64,000 bases of DNA from Streptomyces tauricus (GTDB lineage: Bacteria > Actinomycetota > Actinomycetes > Streptomycetales > Streptomycetaceae): assembly GCF_014650955.1 (NCBI RefSeq), contig NZ_BMVY01000007.1:248620-312619 (forward strand), written 5' to 3'. This document shows positions 27,070 through 35,565 of this stretch, one piece after another. A program made the position numbers and the translations under genes. The stretch's first letter is position 1; every line of letters starts with the position of its first letter. Below the pieces are notes generated by a model. It saw nothing but the letters and a program-made list of their open reading frames with translations. It had not been told where the DNA came from and searched no databases.

Positions 27070-28410
27070 ATGGCAATCCGCACCTACGGACCGAACGCAG
27101 TCGACTGGGAACAGCGCATCGACCTCGACCGGCTTCGCGGGGAGCGGCTGGACCGGCTCCACGAAGCCCTGAATCGCTCCGAGTTGGGCGCGTTGCTCAG
27201 CTTCGACTTCGCCAACATCCGCTATATGTCGTCCACCCACATCGGCACCTGGGCGATGGACAAGCTGATCCGCTTCGCCCTCCTCGTCCGCGGCGGCGAA
27301 CCGGTCGTCTGGGACTTCGGCTCCGCCGCCCGTCACCACCAGCTGTACAACCCGTGGCTCGACCACGGCGACGGCAAGGAAGGCAGCCCGCCGACGGGTG
27401 CCCGCGCGGGCATCTCGACCCTGCGCGGTGCCTTCCACCCGGATGCCGGGATCGGCGCCGACGTCGCGGCGAAGGTGGCCGCCGAACTGCGCGAACACGG
27501 GCTGGCGGGCGAGCCGTTGGGCGTCGACATCGCCGAGATGCCCGTCCTGCACGCGCTCAAGGAGCAGGGCATCGACGTCGTCGACGGGCAGCAGGTGTTC
27601 CTTGAGGCCCGCAGGGTCAAGACGCCCGACGAGATCTCCCTGCTCACCCAGGCGTGCTCGATGGTCGACGCCGCGTACGAGGAGCTGTACGCCCACCTGC
27701 GGCCGGGCGTGCGTGAGAACGAGTGCGTCGGACTCGTGTCCAAGGTCCTCTACGACCTGGGCAGCGAGTACGTCGAAGGGGTCAACGCGATCTCCGGGGA
27801 ACGCTGTTCACCGCATCCGCACGTCTACAGCGACCGGCTGATCCGTCCCGGCGACCCCGCCTTCTTCGACATCCTGCACAGCCACCTCGGCTACCGCACC
27901 TGCTACTACCGCACGTTCGCCGTCGGCAGTGCCTCGGCCGCGCAGCGCGACGCGTACATCCGCTGCCGTGCCTACATGGACGAGGCGATCGCCCTGGTCC
28001 GGCCAGGTGCGACGACCGCCGACATCGTCGAAGTCTGGCCGCGCGCCCAGGAGTTCGGCTTTCCGGACGAGACCGCCGCGTTCGCCCTGCAGTACGGGCA
28101 CGGGGTGGGCCTGTCCATCTGGGAGAAGCCCGTCCTCAGCCGCCTGGTCTCGCTCGACCACCCCGAAGTCCTCGAAGAGGGCATGGTGTTCGCGCTGGAG
28201 ACGTACTGGCCGGCGGCGGACGGCTGGTCGGCGGCGCGCATCGAGGAAGAGGTGGTCGTCACCGCCGACGGCTGCGAGGTGATCACCAAGTTCCCGGCGG
28301 AGGAACTGCTCGTCGCGGGCCGCAAGTACTGGACCGTGGACGGCGCGCTCGACACCCGCCGGGAGTCCCAGTCCCATCTGAACACCCGCGAGGGCAGGGG
28401 AGACCGATGA
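27070..28410 (+). CDS. M24 (pita-bread fold) metallopeptidase-like protein
   Basis: A 446-aa protein of the M24 superfamily (Xaa-Pro peptidase, creatinase, ectoine hydrolase and DddP lyase relatives). The N-terminal domain contains LLSFDFANIRYMSSTH. The C-terminal catalytic domain has a late His in YGHGVGLSIW and Glu residues in FALETYW and RIEEEVVV. The first metal-ligand segment departs from the classical two-Asp pattern: FFDILHSH supplies one Asp, but the next ligand position is RTCYYRTF where SDxTRTF is expected. The enzyme may therefore use a different metal set or chemistry. Its stop overlaps the next start by ATGA. First structural gene of the operon; the substrate is unknown. Confidence 0.85.
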   Translation: MAIRTYGPNAVDWEQRIDLDRLRGERLDRLHEALNRSELGALLSFDFANIRYMSSTHIGTWAMDKLIRFALLVRGGEPVVWDFGSAARHHQLYNPWLDHGDGKEGSPPTGARAGISTLRGAFHPDAGIGADVAAKVAAELREHGLAGEPLGVDIAEMPVLHALKEQGIDVVDGQQVFLEARRVKTPDEISLLTQACSMVDAAYEELYAHLRPGVRENECVGLVSKVLYDLGSEYVEGVNAISGERCSPHPHVYSDRLIRPGDPAFFDILHSHLGYRTCYYRTFAVGSASAAQRDAYIRCRAYMDEAIALVRPGATTADIVEVWPRAQEFGFPDETAAFALQYGHGVGLSIWEKPVLSRLVSLDHPEVLEEGMVFALETYWPAADGWSAARIEEEVVVTADGCEVITKFPAEELLVAGRKYWTVDGALDTRRESQSHLNTREGRGDR

Positions 28411-29438
28411 CCCGCGTCCCGCAGCCGGCGGTCGGCTCGGAAACAGGTACGGGCCCCGGCTCCGAGGCCGCCGAACTCCTCGCCCTCTACGAGGAGATGG
28501 CCGTGATCCGGCGCACGGAGAAGGCCGCCCACGACCTGTTCCTGTCCGGCCTCGTCAAAGGCACCACGCACCTCGCCGCCGGACAGGAGGCCGTCGCGGT
28601 CGGGGCGAGCGCGGCCCTGCGCGACGACGACTACGTGTTCGCCACCTACCGCGGCCACCACCACGCCCTGGCTCGCGGCGCGACCCCCGAGGAATGCCTC
28701 GCCGAACTGATGAGCCGCGCGAGCGGCCTGTGCGGGGCCAAGGGCGGCTCGATGCACCTCACCAAGGCCTCGGCCAACATGCTCGGCTCGTACGCGATCG
28801 TCGGCGCCCATCTCCCCCTGGCGGTCGGCGCCGCATGGTCGGCCCGGCTGCGGGGCACCGGACAGCTCGCCGTCGCTTTCTTCGGCGACGGGGCGACCAA
28901 CATCGGCGCCTTCCACGAGGCGCTCAACCTGGCCGCCGTATGGAGGCTGCCCGTGCTGTTCGTCTGCGAGAACAACCTCTACATGGAGTACACCCCGATC
29001 GCCGACGTCACCGCCGTGGCCGACCCCGCCGCCGACCGGGCCCCGGCGTACGGCATCCCCGGCGAGACCGTCGACGGCAACGACGTGGTCGCCGTACGGG
29101 AGGCGGTGGCCCGGCTGGCGGGCCGGGCCCGGGCGGGGGACGGGCCCGGCCTGCTGGAGGCGCGGACCTACCGGCACTACGGCCACAGCCGCGCCGATCC
29201 CGCCGCCTACCGCCCGGCCGAGGAGGTGGAGCGCTGGCTCAAGCACGACCCGCTCGACGTGGCACGCGGCCGGCTCGCCGAACTCGGGATGCCTGCCGAG
29301 ACGCTCGTCGCTGCGGACCAGCGCGCCGAAGCCGTCGTACAGGCGGCCGTCGAGGCCGCGAAGAAGGCGCCCGCGCCCGATCCCCGGGACGCGCTGACCG
29401 ACGTATGGGCCGACGGAGGTGCGCGATGGCGGACGTGA
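28407..29438 (+). CDS. TPP-dependent 2-oxo acid/acetoin dehydrogenase E1 alpha subunit
   Basis: A 343-aa alpha subunit of an E1-type dehydrogenase (pyruvate, branched-chain or acetoin dehydrogenase class), which decarboxylates or cleaves the substrate on thiamine diphosphate. The TPP motif is clear: FFGDGATNIGAFHEALNLAA, about 30 residues, then VCENN. RHYGHSRADPA and GLCGAKGGSMHL are typical of the AcoA/PDH alpha family. The ATG at 28407 overlaps the M24 stop by 4 nt. The gene overlaps the beta-subunit start by 13 nt, so the two are made in equal amounts. No E2 or E3 gene follows, so a lipoyl partner elsewhere or an artificial-acceptor-like reaction must be assumed. Confidence 0.93.
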   Translation: MTRVPQPAVGSETGTGPGSEAAELLALYEEMAVIRRTEKAAHDLFLSGLVKGTTHLAAGQEAVAVGASAALRDDDYVFATYRGHHHALARGATPEECLAELMSRASGLCGAKGGSMHLTKASANMLGSYAIVGAHLPLAVGAAWSARLRGTGQLAVAFFGDGATNIGAFHEALNLAAVWRLPVLFVCENNLYMEYTPIADVTAVADPAADRAPAYGIPGETVDGNDVVAVREAVARLAGRARAGDGPGLLEARTYRHYGHSRADPAAYRPAEEVERWLKHDPLDVARGRLAELGMPAETLVAADQRAEAVVQAAVEAAKKAPAPDPRDALTDVWADGGARWRT

Positions 29439-30406
29439 TCACCTACCGGCAGGCCGTCGCCGAGGGCATCGCGCGGGAGATGCGGCGCGACCCGGCGGTG
29501 GTGTGCCTCGGCGAGGACATCGGCGCGGCGGGCGGGGTGTTCAAGACGACGGCCGGGCTGTACGAGGAGTTCGGCGCCGGACGGGTGTGGGACACGCCGA
29601 TCTCCGAACAGGCCATCGTCGGGGCGGCGATGGGCGCAGCGATGACCGGGATGCGGCCCGTCGCGGAGATCATGTTCTCGGACTTCCTGGCCTGCTGCTG
29701 GGACTACCTCGCCAACGAGATCCCCAAGGTGCGCTATATGACGGGTGGTCAGGTGACCGTGCCGCTGGTGGTGCGTACGGCCAACGGCGGCGGCCTCGGC
29801 TTCGGCGCGCAGCATTCCCAGGCCACCGAGAACTGGGCGCTGACCGTCCCCGGACTGAAGATCGCGGCTCCGGCCACACCCGCCGACGTGATCGGCATGA
29901 TGGCCGCCGCCATCCGCAGCGACGATCCGGTCGTCTTCTTCGAGCACAAGGGGCTGTTCGCGGGCAAGGGGCCGCCCGCGCCGCCGGACCACGTCGTCGA
30001 ACTGGGCCACGCGGCCGTCGTGCGCGAGGGCGACGACGTCACGCTCGTCGCCCTCGCCTCGATGGTGCCGGTGGCGCTCTCCGCCGCCGAGCGGCTGGCC
30101 GAGGAGGGCATCGATGTGGAAGTCGTCGACCTGCGCTGCCTCGTGCCGCTCGACGTGATGACCGTGCTCGGCTCTCTCGCGAAGACCTCACGGCTCGTGG
30201 TCGTCGAGGAGAACCCCTACCAGGGCGGCTGGGGCGGCACGCTCGTGTCGATCGTCGCCGACGAGGGCTTCGGGCTCCTCGACGCGCCCGTCCGCAGGGT
30301 CGCCGCCGCATGCGTGCCGCTGCCGTTCGCGGACGTACTCGAAAGGGAGGTCGTCCCGACCGTCGACAAGGTCGCGGCGACGGTCCGCGACCTCAGCGCG
30401 TACTGA
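29426..30406 (+). CDS. TPP-dependent dehydrogenase E1 beta subunit
   Basis: A 326-aa beta subunit completing the E1 heterotetramer. It has the family landmarks VVCLGEDIGAAGGVFKTT, DTPISEQAIVGAAMG with the conserved Glu, MTGGQVTVPLVVR, and the C-terminal transketolase half (VVDLRCLVPLDVMTVL, RLVVVEE). Size and order match AcoB/PdhB pairs. GGAGG lies just before the ATG, inside the end of the alpha gene. It is followed by a 60-nt gap before the amidohydrolase. Substrate specificity cannot be read from sequence; an acetoin- or pyruvate-like substrate is the family default. Confidence 0.93.
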   Translation: MADVITYRQAVAEGIAREMRRDPAVVCLGEDIGAAGGVFKTTAGLYEEFGAGRVWDTPISEQAIVGAAMGAAMTGMRPVAEIMFSDFLACCWDYLANEIPKVRYMTGGQVTVPLVVRTANGGGLGFGAQHSQATENWALTVPGLKIAAPATPADVIGMMAAAIRSDDPVVFFEHKGLFAGKGPPAPPDHVVELGHAAVVREGDDVTLVALASMVPVALSAAERLAEEGIDVEVVDLRCLVPLDVMTVLGSLAKTSRLVVVEENPYQGGWGGTLVSIVADEGFGLLDAPVRRVAAACVPLPFADVLEREVVPTVDKVAATVRDLSAY

Positions 30407-30466
30407 ACCGGGCCTTGGACGGCTCACTGAACTCGGAACTCGGCATGGAGAGAGGCGAGTAGGGCG

Positions 30467-31825
30467 ATGACCAACCGAATGCTCCTGCGCTCGGGCCACG
30501 TGCTCTCGATGGATCCCGCGATCGGGGACCTGCCCGGCGGTGACGTCCTGATCGAGGACGGGCGGATCGCCGCCGTCGCACACGACATCGTCGCGGACGC
30601 GGAAGTGCTCGACATGACGGGCCGCATCCTCGTGCCGGGCTTCGTCGACACCCACCGGCACACCTGGGAGGCGTCCATCCGCGGCTGCGCGCCCGACGCC
30701 ACACTCGACGACTACTTCGTCGAGGTCCTGGACACCTACGCGCCCGTCTACGGCCCCGAGGACGTGTACGCGGGCAACCTGGCGGGCTCGCTCGAATGCC
30801 TGAACGCCGGTATCACGACCCTCGTCGACTGGTCCCACATCAACAACACCCCCGAACACCCCGACGCGGCGGTCCAGGCCCTCACCGAGACCGGCATCCG
30901 GGCCCAGTACGCGTACGGCAGCGCCAACACCTCGCTCGCCGACTACTGGTACGAGAGCAAGATCGCGATGCCGGGAGACGACGTACGGCGGGTCCGCGAG
31001 CGGCACTTCTCCTCCGACGGCGGCCTGTTGACCATGGGCCTGGCCACCCGCGGTCCCGGCTTCTGCATCAACGACGTCGTCGAGGCCGAATGGCACCTCG
31101 CGCGAGAACTGGGCATTCCCCTCACCGTGCACGCCGGCATGGGACGGCTCGCCGGCCGGTTCGGGATGGTCGAGCAGCTCCACGGCCTCGGTCTGCTCGG
31201 CCCCGACACCACCTACGTGCACTGCTGCTACTTCAGCGAGGAGGAGTGGCGGATGGTCGCCGACAGCGGCGGCGCCGTGTCCATCGCCCCGCAGGTGGAG
31301 ACACAGATGGGGCACGGCTGGCCGCCCGTGATGAAGGCGATCGAGTACGGCCTGCGGCCCTCCCTGAGCATCGACGTCGTCACCACCGTGCCCGGAGACA
31401 TGTTCACCCAGATCCGCGCGGCCTTCGGCGCCGAGCGGGCCCGCGTGAACGCAGCGTGCTGGCAGGCCGACAGCCCCGTCCCCGACACCATGTTGACGGC
31501 ACGTCAGATGTTGGAGATCGCGACCGTCAACGGGGCGCATGTCGCCGGACTCGAGGACCGGACCGGCTCGCTGACCCCGGGCAAGCGTGCCGACGTCGTG
31601 GCGATCGACGCGACCGCGCTCAACATCGCGCCGCTCATCGACCCGGTGGCCGCCGTGACGCTGAGCGCGGACGTCTCCAACGTCGAGACCGTCATCGTCG
31701 ACGGTGTCGTCCACAAGCGCGACGGCAGGCTGCTGGCCGACACCGGGCGGGCGCGGCGCCTGGTCGAGGAGTCCCGCGACCGCCTCACCGCCGCGGCCGA
31801 GGCACGGGGGAAGCGGCAGGCATGA
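30467..31825 (+). CDS. Amidohydrolase-superfamily deaminase/hydrolase
   Basis: A 452-aa amidohydrolase of the chlorohydrolase/cytosine-deaminase-like branch. The metal-binding HxH appears as HRH in PGFVDTHRHTWEA (about residue 64). Further expected ligands are His in LTVHAGMG, His in YVHCCYF and Asp in SLSIDVVTT. RTGSLTPGKRADVVAID near the end is family-typical. It probably hydrolyses a ring C-N or C-X bond in an N-heterocyclic or amidine substrate. The ATG at 30467 follows AGAGGCGAG. The stop overlaps the bicupin start (ATGA), so it is part of the same operon. It is not closely similar to the amidohydrolase at 22886. Confidence 0.9.
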   Translation: MTNRMLLRSGHVLSMDPAIGDLPGGDVLIEDGRIAAVAHDIVADAEVLDMTGRILVPGFVDTHRHTWEASIRGCAPDATLDDYFVEVLDTYAPVYGPEDVYAGNLAGSLECLNAGITTLVDWSHINNTPEHPDAAVQALTETGIRAQYAYGSANTSLADYWYESKIAMPGDDVRRVRERHFSSDGGLLTMGLATRGPGFCINDVVEAEWHLARELGIPLTVHAGMGRLAGRFGMVEQLHGLGLLGPDTTYVHCCYFSEEEWRMVADSGGAVSIAPQVETQMGHGWPPVMKAIEYGLRPSLSIDVVTTVPGDMFTQIRAAFGAERARVNAACWQADSPVPDTMLTARQMLEIATVNGAHVAGLEDRTGSLTPGKRADVVAIDATALNIAPLIDPVAAVTLSADVSNVETVIVDGVVHKRDGRLLADTGRARRLVEESRDRLTAAAEARGKRQA

Positions 31826-32745
31826 CCCACCACGTGATCCGGCGGGCGGCCGACGCCGCATTCGCCGTACCGCCCCAACTGCCGTACGACAGCGTGGGAT
31901 TCACGCGACGGACGGTGGTCGGCGAGGAGGACGGCTCCGTACACACCGGCTTCGGGGTCTGCGAACTGGCCCCGGACGGGACGATCGGGGCCCACGTCCA
32001 CTCGTACGAGGAGTCCTTCCACCTGCTGTCGGGGACCGTGATCCTCGATACGCCCGAGGGCTCGTACCTCCTCGAAGAAGGTGACTACGGGCTGCTGCCG
32101 ACGGGTGTCCCGCACGCCTGGCGCGGCGGCCGGGACACCGTCGCGCGCTGGGCGGACATGCTCGCGCCGGTGCCGAGAGCCCGCTACGGGTACGACACCC
32201 AGGCCGTGCCCGCCCGCCAGGCCCCGCCCGTCCGCGAGCCCGCCCGGATCGACGTACGCGACCCGCGCACCCGCTCCTTCGGCCACTTCGAGGCCGCCCA
32301 GATGGACCCGGGAAAGCAGTCCCAGGACCTCCTCGCCGTGTCGGCCAGTATGCGTAGTGCCCTGCTCGTCTACAGCGGCATCACCGTCAAGATGATGGTG
32401 GACGCCGACCTGGGCGCCGTCGCCTCGACGATGTTCATGGTCCAGTACGCGGCCGACGGCGTCGCCGGCGCGCACGACCACCCCTTCGAGGAGACGTACC
32501 TGATCGTCGAGGGCGCGGTCGGCGCCACCTTCGACGGTGAGCGGTACCGGCTGGAAGTGGGCGACGCCGCCTGGGCGGGCGCCGGTTGCGTGCACGGCTT
32601 CACCAACGCCGGTACGGGGCCGGTGCGTTGGCTTGAGACACAGGCGCCGCAGCCGCCGTCGCGCCACTCCTACCGGTTCGCGCGCGACTGGGACCACCTG
32701 CGTGACGTACTGGCCGCACCGGACAGGGGAGGGCGGACGCCATGA
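31822..32745 (+). CDS. Bicupin protein
   Basis: A 307-aa protein with two cupin barrels, each with its own metal-site motif: HVHSYEESFHLLSG (about residue 55) and HDHPFEETYLIVEG (about residue 220). The two-barrel layout resembles ureidoglycine aminohydrolases and other bicupin isomerases or dioxygenases, but sequence alone does not choose between them. Both starts and stops overlap neighbours by ATGA, meaning strict translational coupling with the amidohydrolase and SDR. It could open or rearrange the product of the amidohydrolase. Confidence 0.88.
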   Translation: MTHHVIRRAADAAFAVPPQLPYDSVGFTRRTVVGEEDGSVHTGFGVCELAPDGTIGAHVHSYEESFHLLSGTVILDTPEGSYLLEEGDYGLLPTGVPHAWRGGRDTVARWADMLAPVPRARYGYDTQAVPARQAPPVREPARIDVRDPRTRSFGHFEAAQMDPGKQSQDLLAVSASMRSALLVYSGITVKMMVDADLGAVASTMFMVQYAADGVAGAHDHPFEETYLIVEGAVGATFDGERYRLEVGDAAWAGAGCVHGFTNAGTGPVRWLETQAPQPPSRHSYRFARDWDHLRDVLAAPDRGGRTP

Positions 32746-33431
32746 GCGGTGTGGTCGTCGTCGGGGGCACGGCCGGTATCGGTCTCGCGATCGCCCGCGC
32801 CCGCGCGGAACGCGGTGACGAAGTCGTCCTCACCGGGCGCGACGCCCACCGGGCCGACACGGTGGCCAAGGAGATCGGCGCGCACGGGATCGCCCTCGAC
32901 CTCTCCCGGCCACGGGAGATCGCGTCCGCGCTGGCCGGTGTGGAACGGGTCGGCCATCTCGTGCTCGCCGCTGTCTCACGGGACCGGAACACCGTCACCG
33001 CGTACGACATCGAGGCCGCGCAGTACCTCGTGACCCTCAAACTCGTCGGCTACACCGAGGTCGTCCACACGCTGGTGCCGCGCATGACGCAGGAGAGCGC
33101 CGTCGTGGTCTTCGGCGGGCAGGCCAAGGAGCGGCCCTACCCCGGCGCCACCACGGTCGCCACGGTGAACGCGGGCGTCACCGGCCTCGTACGCACCCTC
33201 GCCACCGAACTCGCCCCGATCCGCGTCAACGCCGTCCACCCGGGGATCGTCGGCGACAGCCCGTACTGGTCGGACAAGCCCGCCGAGGTGCTGGAGAACT
33301 ACCGCGCGCAGACGCCCACGGGCCGGCTCGCGCGGATGCGGGACGTCGTGGACGCGGTGGACTTCCTGCTCCGCAACGAGGCGGTCAACGGCGTCGACCT
33401 CGCGGTGGACGGCGGATGGCTGCTGCGGTGA
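32742..33431 (+). CDS. SDR-family protein lacking the YxxxK pair
   Basis: A 229-aa short-chain dehydrogenase/reductase-fold protein. The dinucleotide motif GGTAGIGLAIARA is at the N-terminus, and the C-terminal IRVNAVHPGIVGDS and VNGVDLAVDGGWLL segments are classical. At the active site, where SAYSASKAAV is expected, the protein reads TTVATVNAGV, so both Tyr and Lys are absent, while a Tyr two turns earlier (ERPYPG) remains. It may be a non-redox or atypical SDR. It is the last gene of the operon, coupled to the bicupin by ATGA; a 51-nt gap then separates it from a convergent gene. Confidence 0.88.
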   Translation: MSGVVVVGGTAGIGLAIARARAERGDEVVLTGRDAHRADTVAKEIGAHGIALDLSRPREIASALAGVERVGHLVLAAVSRDRNTVTAYDIEAAQYLVTLKLVGYTEVVHTLVPRMTQESAVVVFGGQAKERPYPGATTVATVNAGVTGLVRTLATELAPIRVNAVHPGIVGDSPYWSDKPAEVLENYRAQTPTGRLARMRDVVDAVDFLLRNEAVNGVDLAVDGGWLLR

Positions 33432-33482
33432 ACGCGGGAACAGTGACAGCGGCGCCGACCCGGTGAAGGTGATGGCGGTCCT

Positions 33483-34145
33483 CTAGGTCCGTGCCTCCTC
33501 GGCGTGCCGCACACAGTCCTCCACGACCGACTTGTCCAGCGCCGCCCGCACCAGAGCCGCCGCCAGGACGGCGGGTTCGACGTCCCCGGCGAGCTCCCTC
33601 AGTCGACCGGGGCCCTCGGGCAGACCGAGCCTGCCCGCGCCCTGGAGAGCTTTCGCGTCGAGGTGGGGCGAGACCTCGGGCCACACCCGCTGCACCTCAC
33701 GCAGAAAGATGTCCACGCCCGCGGGCCCCAGCCCCGGAAGCTCCCTGAGCAGGCCGCGAAGCTCCTTCTGGTCACCGTCCGCCGCCTCCCGTATCCGGCG
33801 CGGATCGCCTCCCCAGCGGTCCAGCAACAGCCGCGCTCCGTCGCCCAGTTGGGTCGCCGTGCGCTCGTCGTAACGCCGGTAACCGCCACGGCCCAACGCG
33901 TCGACCCGCTGCTGCCAGGTCGCCGCGGCCATCCGGCGGGGATCGCGCAACCCCGCCTCGTACAGGGCGCGCGTGGTCGCCAGGGCGACGGAGGAACGGA
34001 TCCGCGCGCTGAGCAGACAGGCCATGACCAGGGTCCGGTACAGCGGCTGCGGGGTGTTCCGCAGCGTGATGCCCCCCTCCTCGGCGAACGTACGGCCGTG
34101 GCGGGACACCAAAGCCCGCAGGACCCTCTCCTGTTCGCCGCTCAC
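33483..34145 (-). CDS. HhH-GPD (endonuclease III-like) protein
   Basis: A 220-aa protein with the helix-hairpin-helix of DNA glycosylases at LPGLGPAGVDIFLREVQRVW, followed by SPHLD where EndoIII has its catalytic VDTH. The usual catalytic Lys in the hairpin (GRKTAN in EndoIII) is replaced by PAG, and the C-terminal four-Cys iron-sulfur loop is absent. It may bind or process damaged DNA with a different mechanism. GTG start at 34145 overlaps the upstream DUF3140 stop (GTGA), so the two are co-translated. Confidence 0.82.
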   Translation of the reverse strand: MSGEQERVLRALVSRHGRTFAEEGGITLRNTPQPLYRTLVMACLLSARIRSSVALATTRALYEAGLRDPRRMAAATWQQRVDALGRGGYRRYDERTATQLGDGARLLLDRWGGDPRRIREAADGDQKELRGLLRELPGLGPAGVDIFLREVQRVWPEVSPHLDAKALQGAGRLGLPEGPGRLRELAGDVEPAVLAAALVRAALDKSVVEDCVRHAEEART

Positions 34146-34492
34146 GCCAGTGGCCTGGTCGGGTCATGGCCCAGGGTCATCAGCCGGTGGCGGCGGCGGG
34201 TCTCCTCGGCCTCGGACGCCTGCTTCGGCTCGCGCTCGGGGCCGGTCTCGGCGGTGACGGTGTCCACGACCTCGTACATCACGTCGAGGTCGTCCTCGGT
34301 GAGGTCGATGCGCCGCTTCTGCAGGATGGCCAGCACATGCTCGCCGGTCGGTGCGCCCGCGTGCTCGGGCGGCGCCACGGACTCCTCGGAGGCGTCGTTC
34401 ACCCGCAGCCAGGCGGCCAGCTCCTGAGAGGTCATGTTCACCACGCGGTGGAACTCGGCCCACAGCGCGTCGAGTTCGAGGGCGTCGGCCAT
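34142..34492 (-). CDS. DUF3140 family protein
   Basis: A 116-aa soluble protein with the DUF3140 signature LDALWAEFHRVVNMTSQELAAWL near the N-terminus, followed by KRRIDLTEDDLDVMYEVVDTV and an acidic/basic tail. The ATG at 34492 is preferred over an in-frame ATG at 34525 because AAGGGAGACCTG directly precedes it. Function is unknown. In this window it is coupled to the HhH-GPD gene, which hints at a DNA-related role but does not prove it. Confidence 0.85.
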   Translation of the reverse strand: MADALELDALWAEFHRVVNMTSQELAAWLRVNDASEESVAPPEHAGAPTGEHVLAILQKRRIDLTEDDLDVMYEVVDTVTAETGPEREPKQASEAEETRRRHRLMTLGHDPTRPLA

Positions 34493-34558
34493 CAGGTCTC
34501 CCTTGTCGTTCGTGCACCTCGTCATGGGTCGTATCGTGCCTGCCCCTGATGGGTGTTT

Positions 34559-35365
34559 CTACGCGAGCACGTCGTCCACGAAGCGTGTCAGGTCCGCCAG
34601 GACCGCGTCCTTGACCGTCTCGTTGAACACCTCGTGCTGTGCGCCCGGGTACACGCGCTCGTCCCAGTCGGCGCCGCGCAGCTCCTCGACGCCCGCCCGG
34701 CTGGCCGGCAGCGGCACGATCCGGTCGTCGTCCCCGTGCAGCCACAGCAGCGGGAGAGCCCCCACGTCACCGCTCTTGGAGATGGTCTCCAGCGTGCGGA
34801 CGAACGCCTCCAGTGTGGGGCGCTTGAACGGCCCGTGCCAGACGAGGGGGTCCGCCGCGTACACCCGGCCGACCGCAGGATCGCGCGAGAGCGCCGTCGG
34901 GTCGATGGGCACCTCGGGCAGCGGATCGAGCGCGAGCAGCTGATGCAGCGGCTGCCAGTCGCCGATCACCGGCCCCGACAGGACGAGCGCGGCCAGCCCG
35001 TCCCCGTACCGCTGGGCGTGGCGCGCCGCGACGAGCCCGCCCATCGAGTGACCGATCAGCACGATGGGCACCCCGGGGTACGTGTCCCGGGCCAGCAGTT
35101 CCACCGCGTGGACGTCGCTCACCACGTCCTCGAAGTCCTCGATCAGCACGCGTTCGCCGCCGGACTTCCCGTGTCCCATGTGGTCGGGGCCGAACACCGC
35201 CGCGCCATGCCCGTGCAGCACGTCGGCGACGTACTCGTAACGGCCGATGTGTTCGCCGTAGCCGTGGACCAGCAGTGCCACGTACCGCGGTCGCTCCCGT
35301 GGCCACTCGCGTGCCGTGATGCTGCTCCGGGTGCCCGTGAGGGTGTGTTCGCGGGAGTCGGCCAT
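34559..35365 (-). CDS. Alpha/beta hydrolase, monoacylglycerol-lipase-like
   Basis: A 268-aa lysophospholipase/monoglyceride lipase-type alpha/beta hydrolase. The oxyanion region reads LVHGYGEHIGRY, the nucleophile elbow GHSMGG (Ser about residue 111), the acid is in LWLHGDDDRIVP and the catalytic His in YPGAQHEVFNE. No signal peptide is visible, so it is cytoplasmic. It probably hydrolyses short- or medium-chain acyl esters. Monocistronic or first gene ahead of the DUF3140 pair, 66 nt apart. The 200 nt to the divergent TauE gene presumably hold both promoters; I see no defined operator there. Confidence 0.92.
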   Translation of the reverse strand: MADSREHTLTGTRSSITAREWPRERPRYVALLVHGYGEHIGRYEYVADVLHGHGAAVFGPDHMGHGKSGGERVLIEDFEDVVSDVHAVELLARDTYPGVPIVLIGHSMGGLVAARHAQRYGDGLAALVLSGPVIGDWQPLHQLLALDPLPEVPIDPTALSRDPAVGRVYAADPLVWHGPFKRPTLEAFVRTLETISKSGDVGALPLLWLHGDDDRIVPLPASRAGVEELRGADWDERVYPGAQHEVFNETVKDAVLADLTRFVDDVLA

Positions 35366-35565
35366 GGGTCCTCCATCGGCGGCGGCGAAGGTTCGAGGAC
35401 GATCTTTCCAGGGGGTGGGGGGCCGGTCCAGAGCACGCGGCAGGTGGCGGCGGCAGGGGACACCCGCCGGGGGAACCCGCGGCGGGTCACCGGTCGGGAG
35501 GTCGGGGTCACCTGTCGAGACGCCCCTGACAGGGCCGGATAGGTGGGCATAGCATCGGTTCCCGC

